Shown here piece after piece: positions 13,301 through 24,699 of a DNA stretch of 64,000 bases. The position numbers and the translations under genes are program-made. Position 1 is the stretch's first letter. Each line of letters begins with the position of its first letter. The notes under the pieces are model-generated. The model saw only the letters and a list, made by a program, of their open reading frames with translations. It was not told the DNA's origin and made no database searches. Source of the stretch: Isoetes taiwanensis (lineage: Eukaryota > Streptophyta > Lycopodiopsida > Isoetales > Isoetaceae); assembly GCA_021234155.1 (NCBI GenBank), contig JAJEKV010000110.1, forward strand, positions 994,187-1,058,186. The letters are read 5' to 3'.

Positions 13301-15539
13301 CCGGTATCTCCCCGATAAAATCTGATCTCGATTCCTTTGTAGCTTTTTTCTCAGAATGTGTCCGTAACCGGACCCGCAGATGATGCCGGTGACGTAAGTT
13401 TAATCTTTCTTAGCTTCTACAATTACTAATTTAGCACTTGGTGATGAAGGAGTTTCGCAAAGTAGCCATTGAAGGGTCTCGCACCGCAATCGCTTTTAGC
13501 TTTCTCAAGTGCCATCCTCTCAATTTCTCAACTTCACTTTGCCATGTTCGAGGAGGCACCAAGCTGCATTGTTCTATTACCGGGTAATCGTAAAATGTCA
13601 TTGGTGATCCGAGCTGAAGGTAGAGGGTCTACGATTCGGCCCGCTTATTATGCTCAAGAAATCAGAAGAGAGTCGATGCAGATGGCTCAAGAACATCAGC
13701 CATTAAAGCCGCTTCGATAGGAACAAAATTTCATCCGCAAAACAAACAAATGATCTAAATTTCAATAGACATAAAAGAACATGAAAAACAGAACTAATGA
13801 GAAATATCCGTACATTCTCGCCAAGCATGTACATTTCATGTACATAAAATGTACCAAATGTAAGTAACTACATTTAACCATAGCCAAATGTACATGTACA
13901 TGTTCCTCAATGTACATAAAGGTACATCAAGCAGTAATTCGTATGTACACCGATGTACCCGTGATGTACCTGTGTATCCAAGCTAGGGAATGTAGATCTA
14001 TGCCCAAAAAAAGCACATATATGTAAAAATGCACATACTTATGAATCCATCTACGATGCACTCTAAAAATAAATGCATGTACATCTATTTGCAGATGTAG
14101 ACTCCATTAGAGACATGTACAACCGATACAACCGCAAATTCAAGCTCAAAAATAAAAGCATCAATAAACAAGCAAATATATGCCTATGTACCTCTTACGA
14201 TGTACACTAAAAAGTTATACATGTACAAGGAATAGCAATGCACCGAAAGCCATACATGTAGAACTATGCATTACAATAACAAATATGAATTAAGTGAAAT
14301 ATAAGTTTAAATTAGTTGAGAGCAATGCATACCTTTCACAAAGCAGGAAACCAAGTTGAATTCGAATGCCCTCATCCCGTGATGCAACCTTTTATGCAAT
14401 TGCCTTTTCATGGACCAGATAACACAAGCGTAAGAGGCAATAAGCATCTCTCGCATGGAGCTAGCAAAGAAACAAACCGCTTTTGCCAAAGCCTTGGCCA
14501 CAACAGTACATGAACCTAATGTGATGAACTGCTTATAGAAGTAGCTCCTACAGTAGGGCCTCGGTGCGTAACAATAGGTCCCGCTTCTCCCCATGAAATC
14601 CAAAAATCAGGAATGCCTTTGCTGAACCAATTCAATGCAATTAAGTTTTTCCTTTGCTTGTTCAATTGAGATTTCATGCCTTTCAATTTCTTTAGTTGCT
14701 TCCCTCGCAAAACCAATGTCTAGCTTAGAAGAGTGTCGCTTTTTATCATGTCTACTCATAACCAAGTCTTCCAACTTGTACTTCAACACCAACATAACTT
14801 GATTTCCAGCAGATCCCGGGACAATTTGTCAAATTCCTGCTTTTGTCTCATCTATTTTCTCGGCAGATCTGCAAGCAGATCTTCTGATAGCATATCCTTT
14901 CTACCCTCAATCCGGGCCGATGACCTTCAATGCATCCCTCCTTCTTTCTTCCAATGCTTCTACTTCATTCAATAGGTTAGTTTTCCCTCCAACCCATGCT
15001 TAAGTAATCGCTTTATTGTGTCAACATCTCGATCTAGAATAACCTGTGGCTCTAATATTCTCACCGCAATACGATGTCCCGCTTGATAGTTGAGGATTTA
15101 CCCGCTGTAGGGTCCTCTCAGAACGCCCTAAATGAGGGTTTTGGCAAGATCTTTGGCGGTCCTAGCCACGCCCATCCAATCAACAAGCCGCCCCTTCAAG
15201 TGAAGAGCAAATGCTCGCAAAATAGGTAGAAATATAATGGTTTGTAACCCGCTTTTGCCATAAACCAATTCATAATATTTAAAAAATCATCTTTCCATGC
15301 TCTCGATTCTCCCTTCCTTGAATCCTCGCCTGCTTTTTGAGCTTCACCCCATACCTCGCTCATAACCATCTCTAGGTTGGGTATGTGGGCCTCGTGATGT
15401 TTATCACTTGAGGTCTTTGGCTTGATCACCTCGTAACCCAAACGAACTCCTTGAGGTAAAAATCCACCGCCGAAGCACCGGGTTCTTGCTTACTGTGGGT
15501 GATGAGCAAGCACTCATCCGGGGGCGCTTTTGGGGCCAT
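10380..15539 (-). pseudogene. second gene of the Sola-like transposon, unknown function (copy 1)
   Basis: Minus-strand gene convergent with the transposase. It starts at ATG 15,539 (MAPKAPPDECLLITHSKQE) with the start codon about 240 bp inside the right end. Protein-like exon blocks follow in order: IPNLEMVMSEVWGEAQKAG (15.4-15.2 kb), a helical region (14.8-14.6 kb), GATSISS...LLWPRLWQKR (14.55-14.3 kb), a Lys-rich KKRRQRIFGDGTQEE block (13.3-13.1 kb), a block with RFVGHLREFCEFPQEGADEN and IKEGLDGILIARCQYIFVQ (12.6-12.38 kb), REIAYIEAVENIFFGKLWRQ (11.0-10.85 kb), and EQPQNVYWQQLTCCTTL (10.6-10.4 kb). I do not recognise the family. The basic patch suggests nuclear or DNA-binding action. Stops and shifts are many, but the same blocks recur in copy 2, which corrects several. 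Confidence 0.45.
13800..14240. repeat. TGTACA motif cluster 3 (within minus-strand gene)
   Basis: A dozen or so TGTACA or GTACAT motifs with irregular spacing, lying in a probable intron of the minus-strand gene. The counterpart in copy 2 is at 33,000-33,430. Confidence 0.7.
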
Positions 15540-15780
15540 AGCTAGATGAAGAATTCGTGATCGAATTCAAGCAGAGAAGGCAAAGGATAGTGAACGAGAG
15601 GCAAACCAAGAAAGAATTTGGGAAAGAATTTCAAAATCCGATAATTGCGGGTTCAGAGTAGTGGATAGCCATTAATCATGGCAAGCTACTAGCGGATCAT
15701 GATGACAAGCTTATTCCAAATGTGCATTTTGTACATATGTATATGTACAAAAGGGCTACATTTATAGACACCCTTTCATG

Positions 15781-16400
15781 CATTTTTGGCCCCATGGACT
15801 AGAAGGGTGAGTGTTACACTGTACTCCCACCCTTAAACAAGGTGTCATTCTAACAATATTAACTGGCTACTCAAGTTTACACAATATCTTATCTTTAAAA
15901 AACTTGTTAAAAATTTCACAAGGTCACGACGTTTATAGCTATGACATAGTTTTAGTCAAAATACATTGCCCAAATTGCATGCTTCCTTGGTTTGGGATTC
16001 AAAAAAAGGGATATTCCTTCAAATCCATTTTCTTTTCCCAAGTAGATCCTGCTTCGCTTGCAAATGTCCACTTTATTAAGTGTTCCTTGCATGTCGTCCT
16101 CATTGTTACCGTCATATACCTTGATTGAAGTACCTTTTCAGGTTCCAATGGGAGATCTCCATCCTCGAGTTCAAGGAGACGATGAGCCTGCAATGTAACT
16201 TCTCTATTAGAAACATACTGCTTAAGCAAGCTAACACGGAAGTCTTTATAATTTCTTATTAGTGAAGAAGCTCTAGCTTTATAATTTTTTATTAGTGAAG
16301 AAGTAGGCAATTGAAGGGGACTACTGTATGTTTCCACTGTGATCTTACTCCGATGCAACAGATTCCCGCCGGCAAAGCAGCCTAGCTCAAGTCGTGGACG
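15781..16400. other. spacer between transposon and LINE-A, copy 1
   Basis: No firm gene. The minus strand in copy 2 (35,212-35,439) reads EDGDLPIGTLKSTSIKVYDG and IYLGKENGFEKE, which looks like a retroelement protein fragment of unknown kind; the copy-1 counterpart at 16,000-16,160 is frameshifted. The motif CTCCCACCCTTAAACAAGG at about 15,826 is of a type seen at LTR ends, but no repeat partner is present. Confidence 0.35.
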
Positions 16401-16419
16401 CCCGGGCGCCGAGGGGTGC

Positions 16420-19400
16420 CGCAGTTCGTCCGGAGTAAGCCAGATTTTTAGCCCGGCCCGCCGAGGTCACCGATGTACGCGCTGCCATCGCTTACCTCGC
16501 TACGCCACCAAGCACCCCTATCGCACCTTCTCGCCTCCCGCCGCCCAACCGCTTCCCAATGTTGCTCAGCGCCAAGACACCGCCTCCCCGCGAACCGAAA
16601 TGTATCATCGAAGCCGCCTACATCAAATGCCAAAAATAGGAACTGTGCTCCTGATGGTATCTTTGAACCGCCGGGGCTTCCTTTGCGTAAAGGGGAGAGT
16701 CTCAACTCTATTGCACCAGATTGATCTCATTTTCCCTCATGGAAACATGGGAACATGCAGGGCAGTGTACTACCAACCTCCCAGCTATCTCGTGATTTCT
16801 GTTCAATGAGTGCACAGTGCAGCGAGGGCATGGCGGGTTGCTCGCTACTATCGTGGCAACCTTGGGGCACAAGTCTCACCGCACTAAGTCTCGCTTTGTG
16901 GGTGCACGCAAAGATGACAATGGCGATTTTCTTCATAGCAAAGATGCTAAGGGAGGGTGCCCTATGATTCGCACACTTAAGAGCAAAATGGTCCGATGAA
17001 AGCCCTCTGCTACTCAGATGAGGACAAACAATGGCTCATTCAAATCTCCTAGAGTTGTTCTTTCCAGTGATCCTAAAATTGCCCACTTCGGTGCCCTCAG
17101 AGCAAAAGTTATGAGGCCCCAAATTGACCCCCCTTTTTGCCCCGCATGGCATACTTTTAGGTGTCCTCGCTTGTTTTGGTTCTAAAACGCCGAATGAGAC
17201 ATATGAATAGTCAAATTAAAGGTTTGATCAGCGCCTTTACAATGATATTGGTCCGCTTTGCAAAATGCCTCCTCTAAAAAAAAAAAAAAAGTTTTTATTA
17301 AATATGAAAATAGCGGTAACCGTAAGATCCCGCCATCCAATCAAAAGTCCTAAAAGAAAGCTCAAATGGAAAGATCCCGGCCGCAAAGTGTGCCATGAAG
17401 GTGCGCTATGTTAGGGGCCCCCCTCCACATCGGGTAACCCTCCCTTACTTTCCACATGCCGAGAGCAACTTTTATAACACTCATTCGATGTAGATAGATT
17501 GGAGCCCTATGTCGATCTATATGATGACATACAAAGAAAGACAAACAGCTGGGTAAGGTTATGTTGTTGGCGACTTTTAATGCACGCAGAGGAGCCGAAA
17601 GGTGTCCCAAAATTTGAACCCCCAAAAGAGAGGACGCCTTGCGCTTGAACCCCCGCAGAGGTGGCTTGGTCAAGGATATCGACGACAACCATATTTCGCG
17701 CTATGGCGTGCAGCTTGTTGTTGTTGGGTAGTATCTTTGACGTGGTTATTTGTAATGGGTTGGCACAATGGCCATCTTCCACCGCCGCACTTGTAAGCAT
17801 GAGAATCAAGGGGCTGCTTCCAAAGGTGGTGGATTATCTATTGGTCGAGGAACGTGATCCGCACTGGGTTACCCATTTTCCATTGGCAATGCACACCTGA
17901 CGAGGAAGTGACTCGCACTCACCAGCCCCTCGCTCGCATCTCCATTGGCAAGCTCCCCCGCATCTATTGCCTCACCACCCCGTGTGCCCAAACCGGTGTC
18001 TCGGACTACGCACCGCAGAACCTATGCCCACCGCTTGAGCATGACCCGCAGATCACAACTTCCCCACACTTCAACAAAGAATTCCGCCACCGACTCCACC
18101 TCGCCGACATCCGGCCGAGAGATGCTTTTGGGAGAGGCCGCCACGGACCTCGAAAGGCCACCACCTTCCCCCCAATAGATGGTTCGATGATGAGTGTCGG
18201 AGCTCAAACGCAAGACCCTGGGTAGAAGTCAATCGATCCCACCTCCCGCCACGTGCCATCACCAATACCGCCTCTTCCTCAAGAACAAGAAAGCCTGAGT
18301 TTTCGCCGCAGAGCATCGCATCAAAGAATGATGTTTGGTCTCTGGATCAGCACCCCAAGACATTCCCCGAGAAGGGTCTTGAGCAAGATTGCACAGCCCA
18401 TACGTGGAACATCACCTTGAGCAATGGGTACAAGATTTGCAAATGCCTTTTACGAATTCGCGGGGCCTGACACCCCAATTCCTCCACGATAGGCATGGCT
18501 CGATCATCACGCAAAAGGATGTCATCATGGGCCTACAACGCCTAGCTAATGGGAAGGCAGCAGATTTAGATGGCATGCAAAAGCGTAACTTATGAAATGG
18601 GCTGGGCCTCCACCGGGTGCCTCGCCTTCACTAAGATTATTCAATAAAGCATTGCAAGAAGGCTTCCTCCGCAAAGGGACCACTAGTAGAGTTGTGCCCA
18701 TATATACAAGGCAGGGGACCCTCACCGCCTAACAACTATCGCATTTATTATGGTCAGCTCTTTGCAAACCGCTATCGGCATCCTTGAGCAAAGGGTCGAC
18801 AATATGGGCAGAGGAGGCGATGTGCGCGAAGCTCTCACACAAAGTGTTTTTCGCCCGCATTCCACCATTGAGCATATGTTCACTGCGTACATTGATTGAG
18901 GATAGCAGATCACCGGCAAAAAACTTATACCGGCCAAGCTGCGGGATTTCGCAAAAGCTTTTGACACAAGGCTTCCCGACAAAGTTAAGGGATAGATCAT
19001 GCGCAAATGGGACCCCTTGACTTGCAAATGCAAATAGGCTATAATATACGAGGCATGCTCTCAGCCAGATCACATCGCCACAATGCGGTAATCAGTAGTA
19101 TTGAGTGCGAAGGGTTGCCCCCTCTCCCCACACTCTTTGACCTATACATTGACCAACCGAAGATTGGCTCGAAAGCACCTGAGGTGCGGGCGCCCACCTC
19201 ATGCATCACAATAACTGCAACTCATATATGCCGACGATGTCAACCTCATGGCCTATACCCGTAGGGACACGCAATGTCACCGGATGCTCTTGACACTTTT
19301 TGCCATATTCATTGGCATGCGAAGCACTTGGCCAAAACTAGGGTCAAGCTTAGTTTCATCATCCCGTCGCCAAGGCCTCCCTCATTCACTTACCTGTGGA

Positions 19401-20440
19401 CAAGATGTAGAGGTGGCTCCAACCTACAAGCACTTGGGGATCGAAGTTCTACTACCACCCATTGGGATGCCGCCATCAAGTTGGGGTCACTGGTTGAAAG
19501 CACTATATGCCATGCGTAACAATGCCACAAGGGCAGAAGTTATATGCCCGGGCTACCAAATACATTTGTTTCGTGCCTTGGTCGAGCCGGTCCTTTTGTA
19601 TGGGGGCGGTGGGGGTCCGGGTGATCTCCCCTCAACACCTAGAATGACCTTGACCAGGTGCGTAAAGCCTTCTTGGCACGGCCCTTGGGGTAAAGTCCAC
19701 AGTTCTATACCGTGATCCTACTTAGGAGACAGTTTTTTACCCCTTCAACGGCCTGCATTGGAACGCCATATCATTTACTTCCGCAATGGTCGCTATGGGT
19801 GATACACGCTTATCCAACCTTGCGGCCATGGCGATGGGTCCTCAACGCCTCGAAGCCCGCTGGAAGGACAAGCAAGCTCTGGTTCTCACGCTCGGGTACA
19901 GCAAAACAGATGCGCATATGTAAGGACAAAGAAAGATCACAAGGCCCTTAAGTCGCATCTAGATGCTACTTTCTTTCGCAAGCTCGGATGCGATGCTCGA
20001 TGCACGCTGCTTCGCACACTATCAAAGAATAAGTCAATCCTAAGCTCACGAGGCCCACACCAAGATTTGTACACCCGCTGCTCATGAAGAAGGCAGACCG
20101 ATATTTCCATTCGCACAGTGTGCACACGCTTCCTTCCGATTGAGATAGGACGGCGGGCTCGGAAGTGAGAGCAAAGGCTTTTGCTGCTGTTGCTACCAGG
20201 GCCATTGACGATGAATGTCATGCTTCAGATCTGCCCAGCGCTTGCCCATATCCGAGAGCTGATGTTTGGTTACTAGTGCCCGCCAACCGCTGGATGAGTT
20301 ATTGAATACGGCGCCGGATTTGTTGGGGTCATACCTCCAGAGGTTATGGATCCACTGACTCGGGCCAGTGTCCTCCCGGATGGTATTGAACCTGCCCTAT
20401 ACAATTAGAGGAAGAAGTGCCAAAGATACTTATTATCGCT
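16420..20440 (+). pseudogene. LINE-A, copy 1 (heavily frameshifted)
   Basis: Same element as 35,700-39,775 but with reading frames broken every 100-200 bases. Recognisable pieces: SIFDVVICNGLAQWPSS (endonuclease, about 17,720-17,780), a damaged YADDV region (about 19,228-19,242), the HLGIE--TTTHWDAAIKL block, and the 3' hairpin near 20,455-20,490. Against copy 2 the errors cluster at CTG, CAG and CCG triplets. If these are consensus errors, this copy may be no more decayed than copy 2. Confidence 0.8.
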
Positions 20441-20469
20441 AAGGTCTTTTCTCGAAACCCTTCAAGGGG

Positions 20470-21400
20470 GTTTTTAATCCCGCGCAATACGCTTTTGTCG
20501 CTTCTTTTGTTTGGGTCCCATAGGCCAATCGGTCTCCGTGGACGCTTAAAACCTATTCTATTCTATTTCTAAGCTAAGTTCCCGATTTATACTTATCTTG
20601 AATGGTCCCCGCCCACCTTGGCACAAACTTTTTAGTGTTCCAATCCTAAATTTGCATTTCTTTTGACCGCAATCTTGAGCCATATTATATTGTCCTTCTC
20701 AAATTCATGTCCCAGGCAAAGGCTTTTGTTGTGTTTGTGTTCTAAGTATGCATTTCCTTCCTTTGATGCTTCCGTGTCCCGACCAAATCTTATGCCAATT
20801 GTGCGCTGAGGCCTGATCGTGTCATGTTATGGGAGTTAAGCTTGATATCCATAAGCTAGCTTGAAGGGTGTCATACCCATAGCAGAATGCTTGACACTAA
20901 TATAAGCGGATTCAGCCGAGTAGATGTATGACCCCCATTGTTCTTACTGCTTATTCCATACATACATTCTTAACATGTCTTCCAACACTCCATTCAATCA
21001 TTTTGTCCGACTGCCTATTTTATGGGTCATATGTCGTACTCCATATACAACTTGGTACCGAAGACCTTATAAAATCCCCACGGAACTTAGAGTCTCTGCT
21101 GAACACCACCTTGGTATACCATGCAACTTGAAAATGTTGGTCGTGAATAGCAAATGCCATTTCTAATGTCGCGACCGCCGACTTACATGTTGTAAAGTCT
21201 GTGTGCTTGGATAGTGAGTCCAAAGCATCATGAGGATGTTATCATTCCGTAGAGTACTTTTCTTACCGTGAGTGATGTGGTGCTTGAGTAAGCGCCTGTT
21301 GGTGCCTCAACCAGAGCCGAGCTCGAGGGATGGGCCGAGGCTCGCCTATGCTATTCTCCATCTTGTTTCGAACCCACCTTGACCCCAACTGTCCTTATCG
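20470..21400 (-). pseudogene. gypsy B integrase fragment, copy 1
   Basis: The minus strand encodes part of a Ty3/gypsy integrase core: LSKHTDFTTCKS and VVFSRDSKFRGDF at 21,020-21,223, equivalent to the (D)xFSKxxHF and SDRDxxFT blocks of the family. More frameshifted than the matching 39,800-40,690. It converges on the 3' end of LINE-A. Confidence 0.7.
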
Positions 21401-21682
21401 AAGGATTTGGATTGCCACCGCAATTAGAGATGGAGCAACAATATGTTTTTTTCGATTCTCATGAAGTACAATGATAGGGATTTGCTGAATATTCTATCCT
21501 TCTCCGTGGAGGATGGGATCTTGTAGAAGCAAGCACAATTCTGGTTTTTGAGATGGTTCAAGAGACACTTTTAGACAAATTCCTCCTCTTGGAAGCCGAT
21601 CCCGGGTTATTCGACTTGCTGGATCGCTGGCCTACAAACCCGACATACAAGATCTATTTCTAGGATCAAATATCCACCTTTT

Positions 21683-22320
21683 TTGTTACTTTTTGCAATG
21701 ATGTTCCGAATGACTACTCACAAGGGAGAAGTTAGCAGAGGGAGGGACTCGAGTGATCTTACTAGTATCTGCGGACCCGTGATTACCGAGACTAGAATAC
21801 TATTTTCAAACTTGAACAAATTGGTGACTTCACGCGGCAAAAAATGCGAGATCTTATTGTTATCTTTGACATTATTAGGGATCAAGAAAACGCCGCTATC
21901 GAAAGTATATGGAAATCAAGGTCAAATTTTGGCATGTCAAGAAGAAATTTGAAGGCTTAAGAAACAATATGCGTAAGGGAAAGCCAATGACAAAGAGCTA
22001 ATGTGGAACATGGTTCAAAAGATTCAAGAATTGATTTACTTCTATATCGATGATTCGGTGAAGGCAAAATCATTCCAAGAAATATCGCTACAGCTTAAAA
22101 CATTAAGCCTTCAAGAAATCAATGGCAAAGATTCTCTAGGTTACAAAAGATTTGGTCAAGATCTCCTAACCTTTTTTGAGATTACAAATTTTGAGGAAAA
22201 GGAAGTGCCACTTTTAATTTTTTTTGTAATAAAAGTACATGCAACAACACGTATGAGATTACTACAGAGCTCACACCCTAATTTCTTCATTTTCCCCAAG
22301 GCTTATTCAGCCTCCTAATG
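21683..22320 (+). pseudogene. coiled-coil-like ORF remnant, copy 1
   Basis: Counterpart of 41,022-41,640. Open pieces at 21,683-21,952 and 22,001-22,318 lie in different frames. The amino-acid composition is Lys/Glu/Gln-rich and helical. I do not recognise it; a retroelement structural protein is possible. Confidence 0.35.
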
Positions 22321-22329
22321 AGACAAATA

Positions 22330-23460
22330 GAAAATTTACATACCAAACTACTCCTCGTGAATATGTAACAACACATGATGAAGTAGGAAAATAAACAAGT
22401 ATGTGATCTTTGTCTTGAGAACTTGTTTCAAGTAACCTATATGCAATCCTTAGATGATTGTAAGACCGCATTGCTCGAAATGTAGCCACCACTCAAGCAT
22501 ATTTTACTTGAGTTTTACTTAAGCATCAGCACTTAAGTATTTAAAATGCTCAAGCTTATTAGTACTTGAACATCAATGGGCCTGTCAGTACCCTGATAAA
22601 AATGCTCTAATTAGAACATTTTAAATCCCTAGCTCTGCATAATGTCACATTGTGGGGTTACACGAAAACCAATCAGCCCCATTGAATTCTGGCTGCCCCT
22701 CCAATAGAAAAGATAAGCAAGCTACCTTTTGGAAAATCATGTACTCTAGTAACTGAAATGCTACGTTGTGGGAATTATTAGCTCATGTGCTCTGATACAT
22801 CATTTTGATGTACTACAAGAAGCCTCCAAATGAACTCGCCATCAACACAAAAAATTCATTAACTGCCTCTTTAAATATACTTACCAGATGAGCCGCCTCT
22901 TCCCACTAGCAAGGAAAAAGGAGTGTGGAAAGGAAGGGAATAACCATCCGAAAACAAAACCTTAAAATAATAGTAAAACTACTAAATCTCAAGAACCTAA
23001 AACCCCTTCTCTCTCAAAGAAGTTCTATAAACTTTGTTCCACCTTATAAGCATTTGTGCTTTTTTCTGTGCTCATTCATAAACAAAGAAGGAACAACAAG
23101 GGCCTGCCAAAGGTTAACTAACATGTATCTCCCGAGAAAGGGCTAATACTAAGTCGATTTAATTAAAGTGGGTCACATGCGATTCCCATTTTTTTTTTTG
23201 AACCCTATTATTTTACACTTAAAAGGACGAACTAAAAGTTTTCTCTATAACTATCTAAAATTTGAGTATTTCTCGTTTAGGGTGGGTCCAAGCATCCTAT
23301 ATCTTTCCCATATCTTTCCCTCTATTTTCTTGGATTGCGAGTCGAGAACACCAAGAATACAATGCAAACAAAGAAATTTCATTACACATTTAAAACAAAG
23401 TTATAGTTCAAAAAAGAATTTTATTAATAAATTATATAGTTACAACATATTTTACATCGG
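22330..23460. other. gene-free stretch, copy 1
   Basis: AT-rich; several short ACTTAAG/CTTAAG-type repeats at 22,490-22,580 (sequence cacttaag, acttgag, acttaag). No coding region supported. Equivalent to 41,650-42,770. Confidence 0.5.
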
Positions 23461-23469
23461 ATGCGTGAC

Positions 23470-24668
23470 CATGGCGGTCTTGCTGCCACTACAGCTACAT
23501 CATCATGGTATTTGGTCCACCTTACGTAAAAGAACGCATGGGCTTCTTCTGCCATCCGGGGCAACTCAAGAACGTGGAAATGCCTCACGAGGAGGTGCCT
23601 TGTGAGCCACTCCCCGCCTCGCCCAACCAATTTCTCCACCCTCCTCTTGCATCTTTTCATCAATCATCGGGTCCGAATATACTCGCTCCCCAACCTCGCG
23701 GATGTCATGCAATGCTTTGCAAGATCCTTTGAGCTTTCGAGTTTCAAATGTTCTTCCTCATTACCTGTTCTTGCAGCCTTGAGTTCAACCAATTGTTTGG
23801 TTAGTTCTCAAGTAAAGCTTCAAAGAACCTTAGACAGTCCGACTTGACCTCCAGAACTTGAGAATTAGCTTCCTCCTCTTTAGATTTCTTCTTTCTTTCT
23901 TCAGATGGCATAAACCTGAATGGAAGGGTGATGATCATAATGTGCATCAAGAGTAATCGTGGTAAAAAGGATCATGGCTATGGTGAGAAACATGGTGCTT
24001 GTCAGGCAAAGTAGAGAGAGCATCCGAGTCGTCAAGGTTTTGGCAAAAACTTTGTATATAGAATCAAATCCTTCAGCCAGCTTGGATCTTGAGCAACTTC
24101 CTTTGATATCCGGGTCTTCTTTCCAAAACCATTGATGAAAGCAAGAATTAAAAAAAAGGTTGGGATTGTGACTTGTGCTCTTTGGCACCTGCCATAAATG
24201 TGCTAAACCTTTCTTTTGTACCGATTCACACTTTCTCCTCGCATGTATAGAAAAACTTTGCAACTCATTAACTAGATCTTTTGGAGCAAAATAACTTACC
24301 AAACCTATCCAGAACTTCTTGACGAAGTTCATTCCATGAGGTGGTACCCATTAACTTCCTCATAAGTTAACCAAGCACCAGCTTTTACTCTCTTCTTTGA
24401 AACATTTTTCAAACTCAAAGCTTGCACCCTTCTTGAAACCATAATCCCCAGAATAATCTTCAAATATTCTCAAAAGTTGTTAGCACTCATGCCGAATCAA
24501 AAAGTAGGCAAAGGAACAGTGGACATTCAACCTCGAATTGGTATGGCATGTTTTGAAGCAGCTAGTTGAGAAAACTTGAAGGCAATGGCCTTTCTCTCGC
24601 AATGATCCGTGTGCATCAACATCTTCTAATGGTTCTTGTTCTCGCTGAAAATTTTGCTTTGGAGCCAT
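23470..24668 (-). pseudogene. gypsy B gag, copy 1 (broken)
   Basis: Same protein as 42,774-43,989. The start MAPKQNFQREQEPLEDVDAH at 24,668 is conserved in both copies and fixes the start. The middle reads FWIGLVSYFAPKDLVNELQSFSIHA, matching copy 2 after frame changes. Breaks again coincide with CTG/CAG positions. Confidence 0.7.
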
Positions 24669-24699
24669 GAGTTCTCAAATCCAGAAGATCTCTGTGAAA

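Larger units (their letters stand above)
6514..15780 (+). mobile_element. Sola-like DNA transposon, copy 1 (right terminus damaged)
   Basis: The left end is a 22-bp terminal inverted repeat beginning GGGTAAAAGC and ending GAAAGGGTGT. Its partner (21 of 22 bases) survives in the duplicated copy at 34,931-34,952. The 4 bases outside both ends are TGTT, a 4-bp target-site duplication. The interior carries a plus-strand transposase-like gene and a convergent minus-strand gene separated by about 460 bp. In this copy the right end stops 4 bases into the repeat and is joined to sequence lying some 60 bp further out. A 4-bp duplication, GG-starting ends and a DDD-type transposase are reported for the Sola superfamily; the assignment is inference because I could not compare sequences. 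Alternatives with 4-bp duplications are Ginger and Academ. Confidence 0.65.

Noticed and set aside
16339-16809. A proline/arginine-rich 156-codon gene at the start of LINE-A copy 1
   Set aside because: Copy 2 shows that the true LINE frame differs; the long frame is a by-product of GC-rich sequence and frameshifts.
17720-19242. LINE-A copy 1 as a much older, independently decayed insertion
   Set aside because: Non-CTG/CAG positions are nearly identical to copy 2; real age would spread changes over all contexts.
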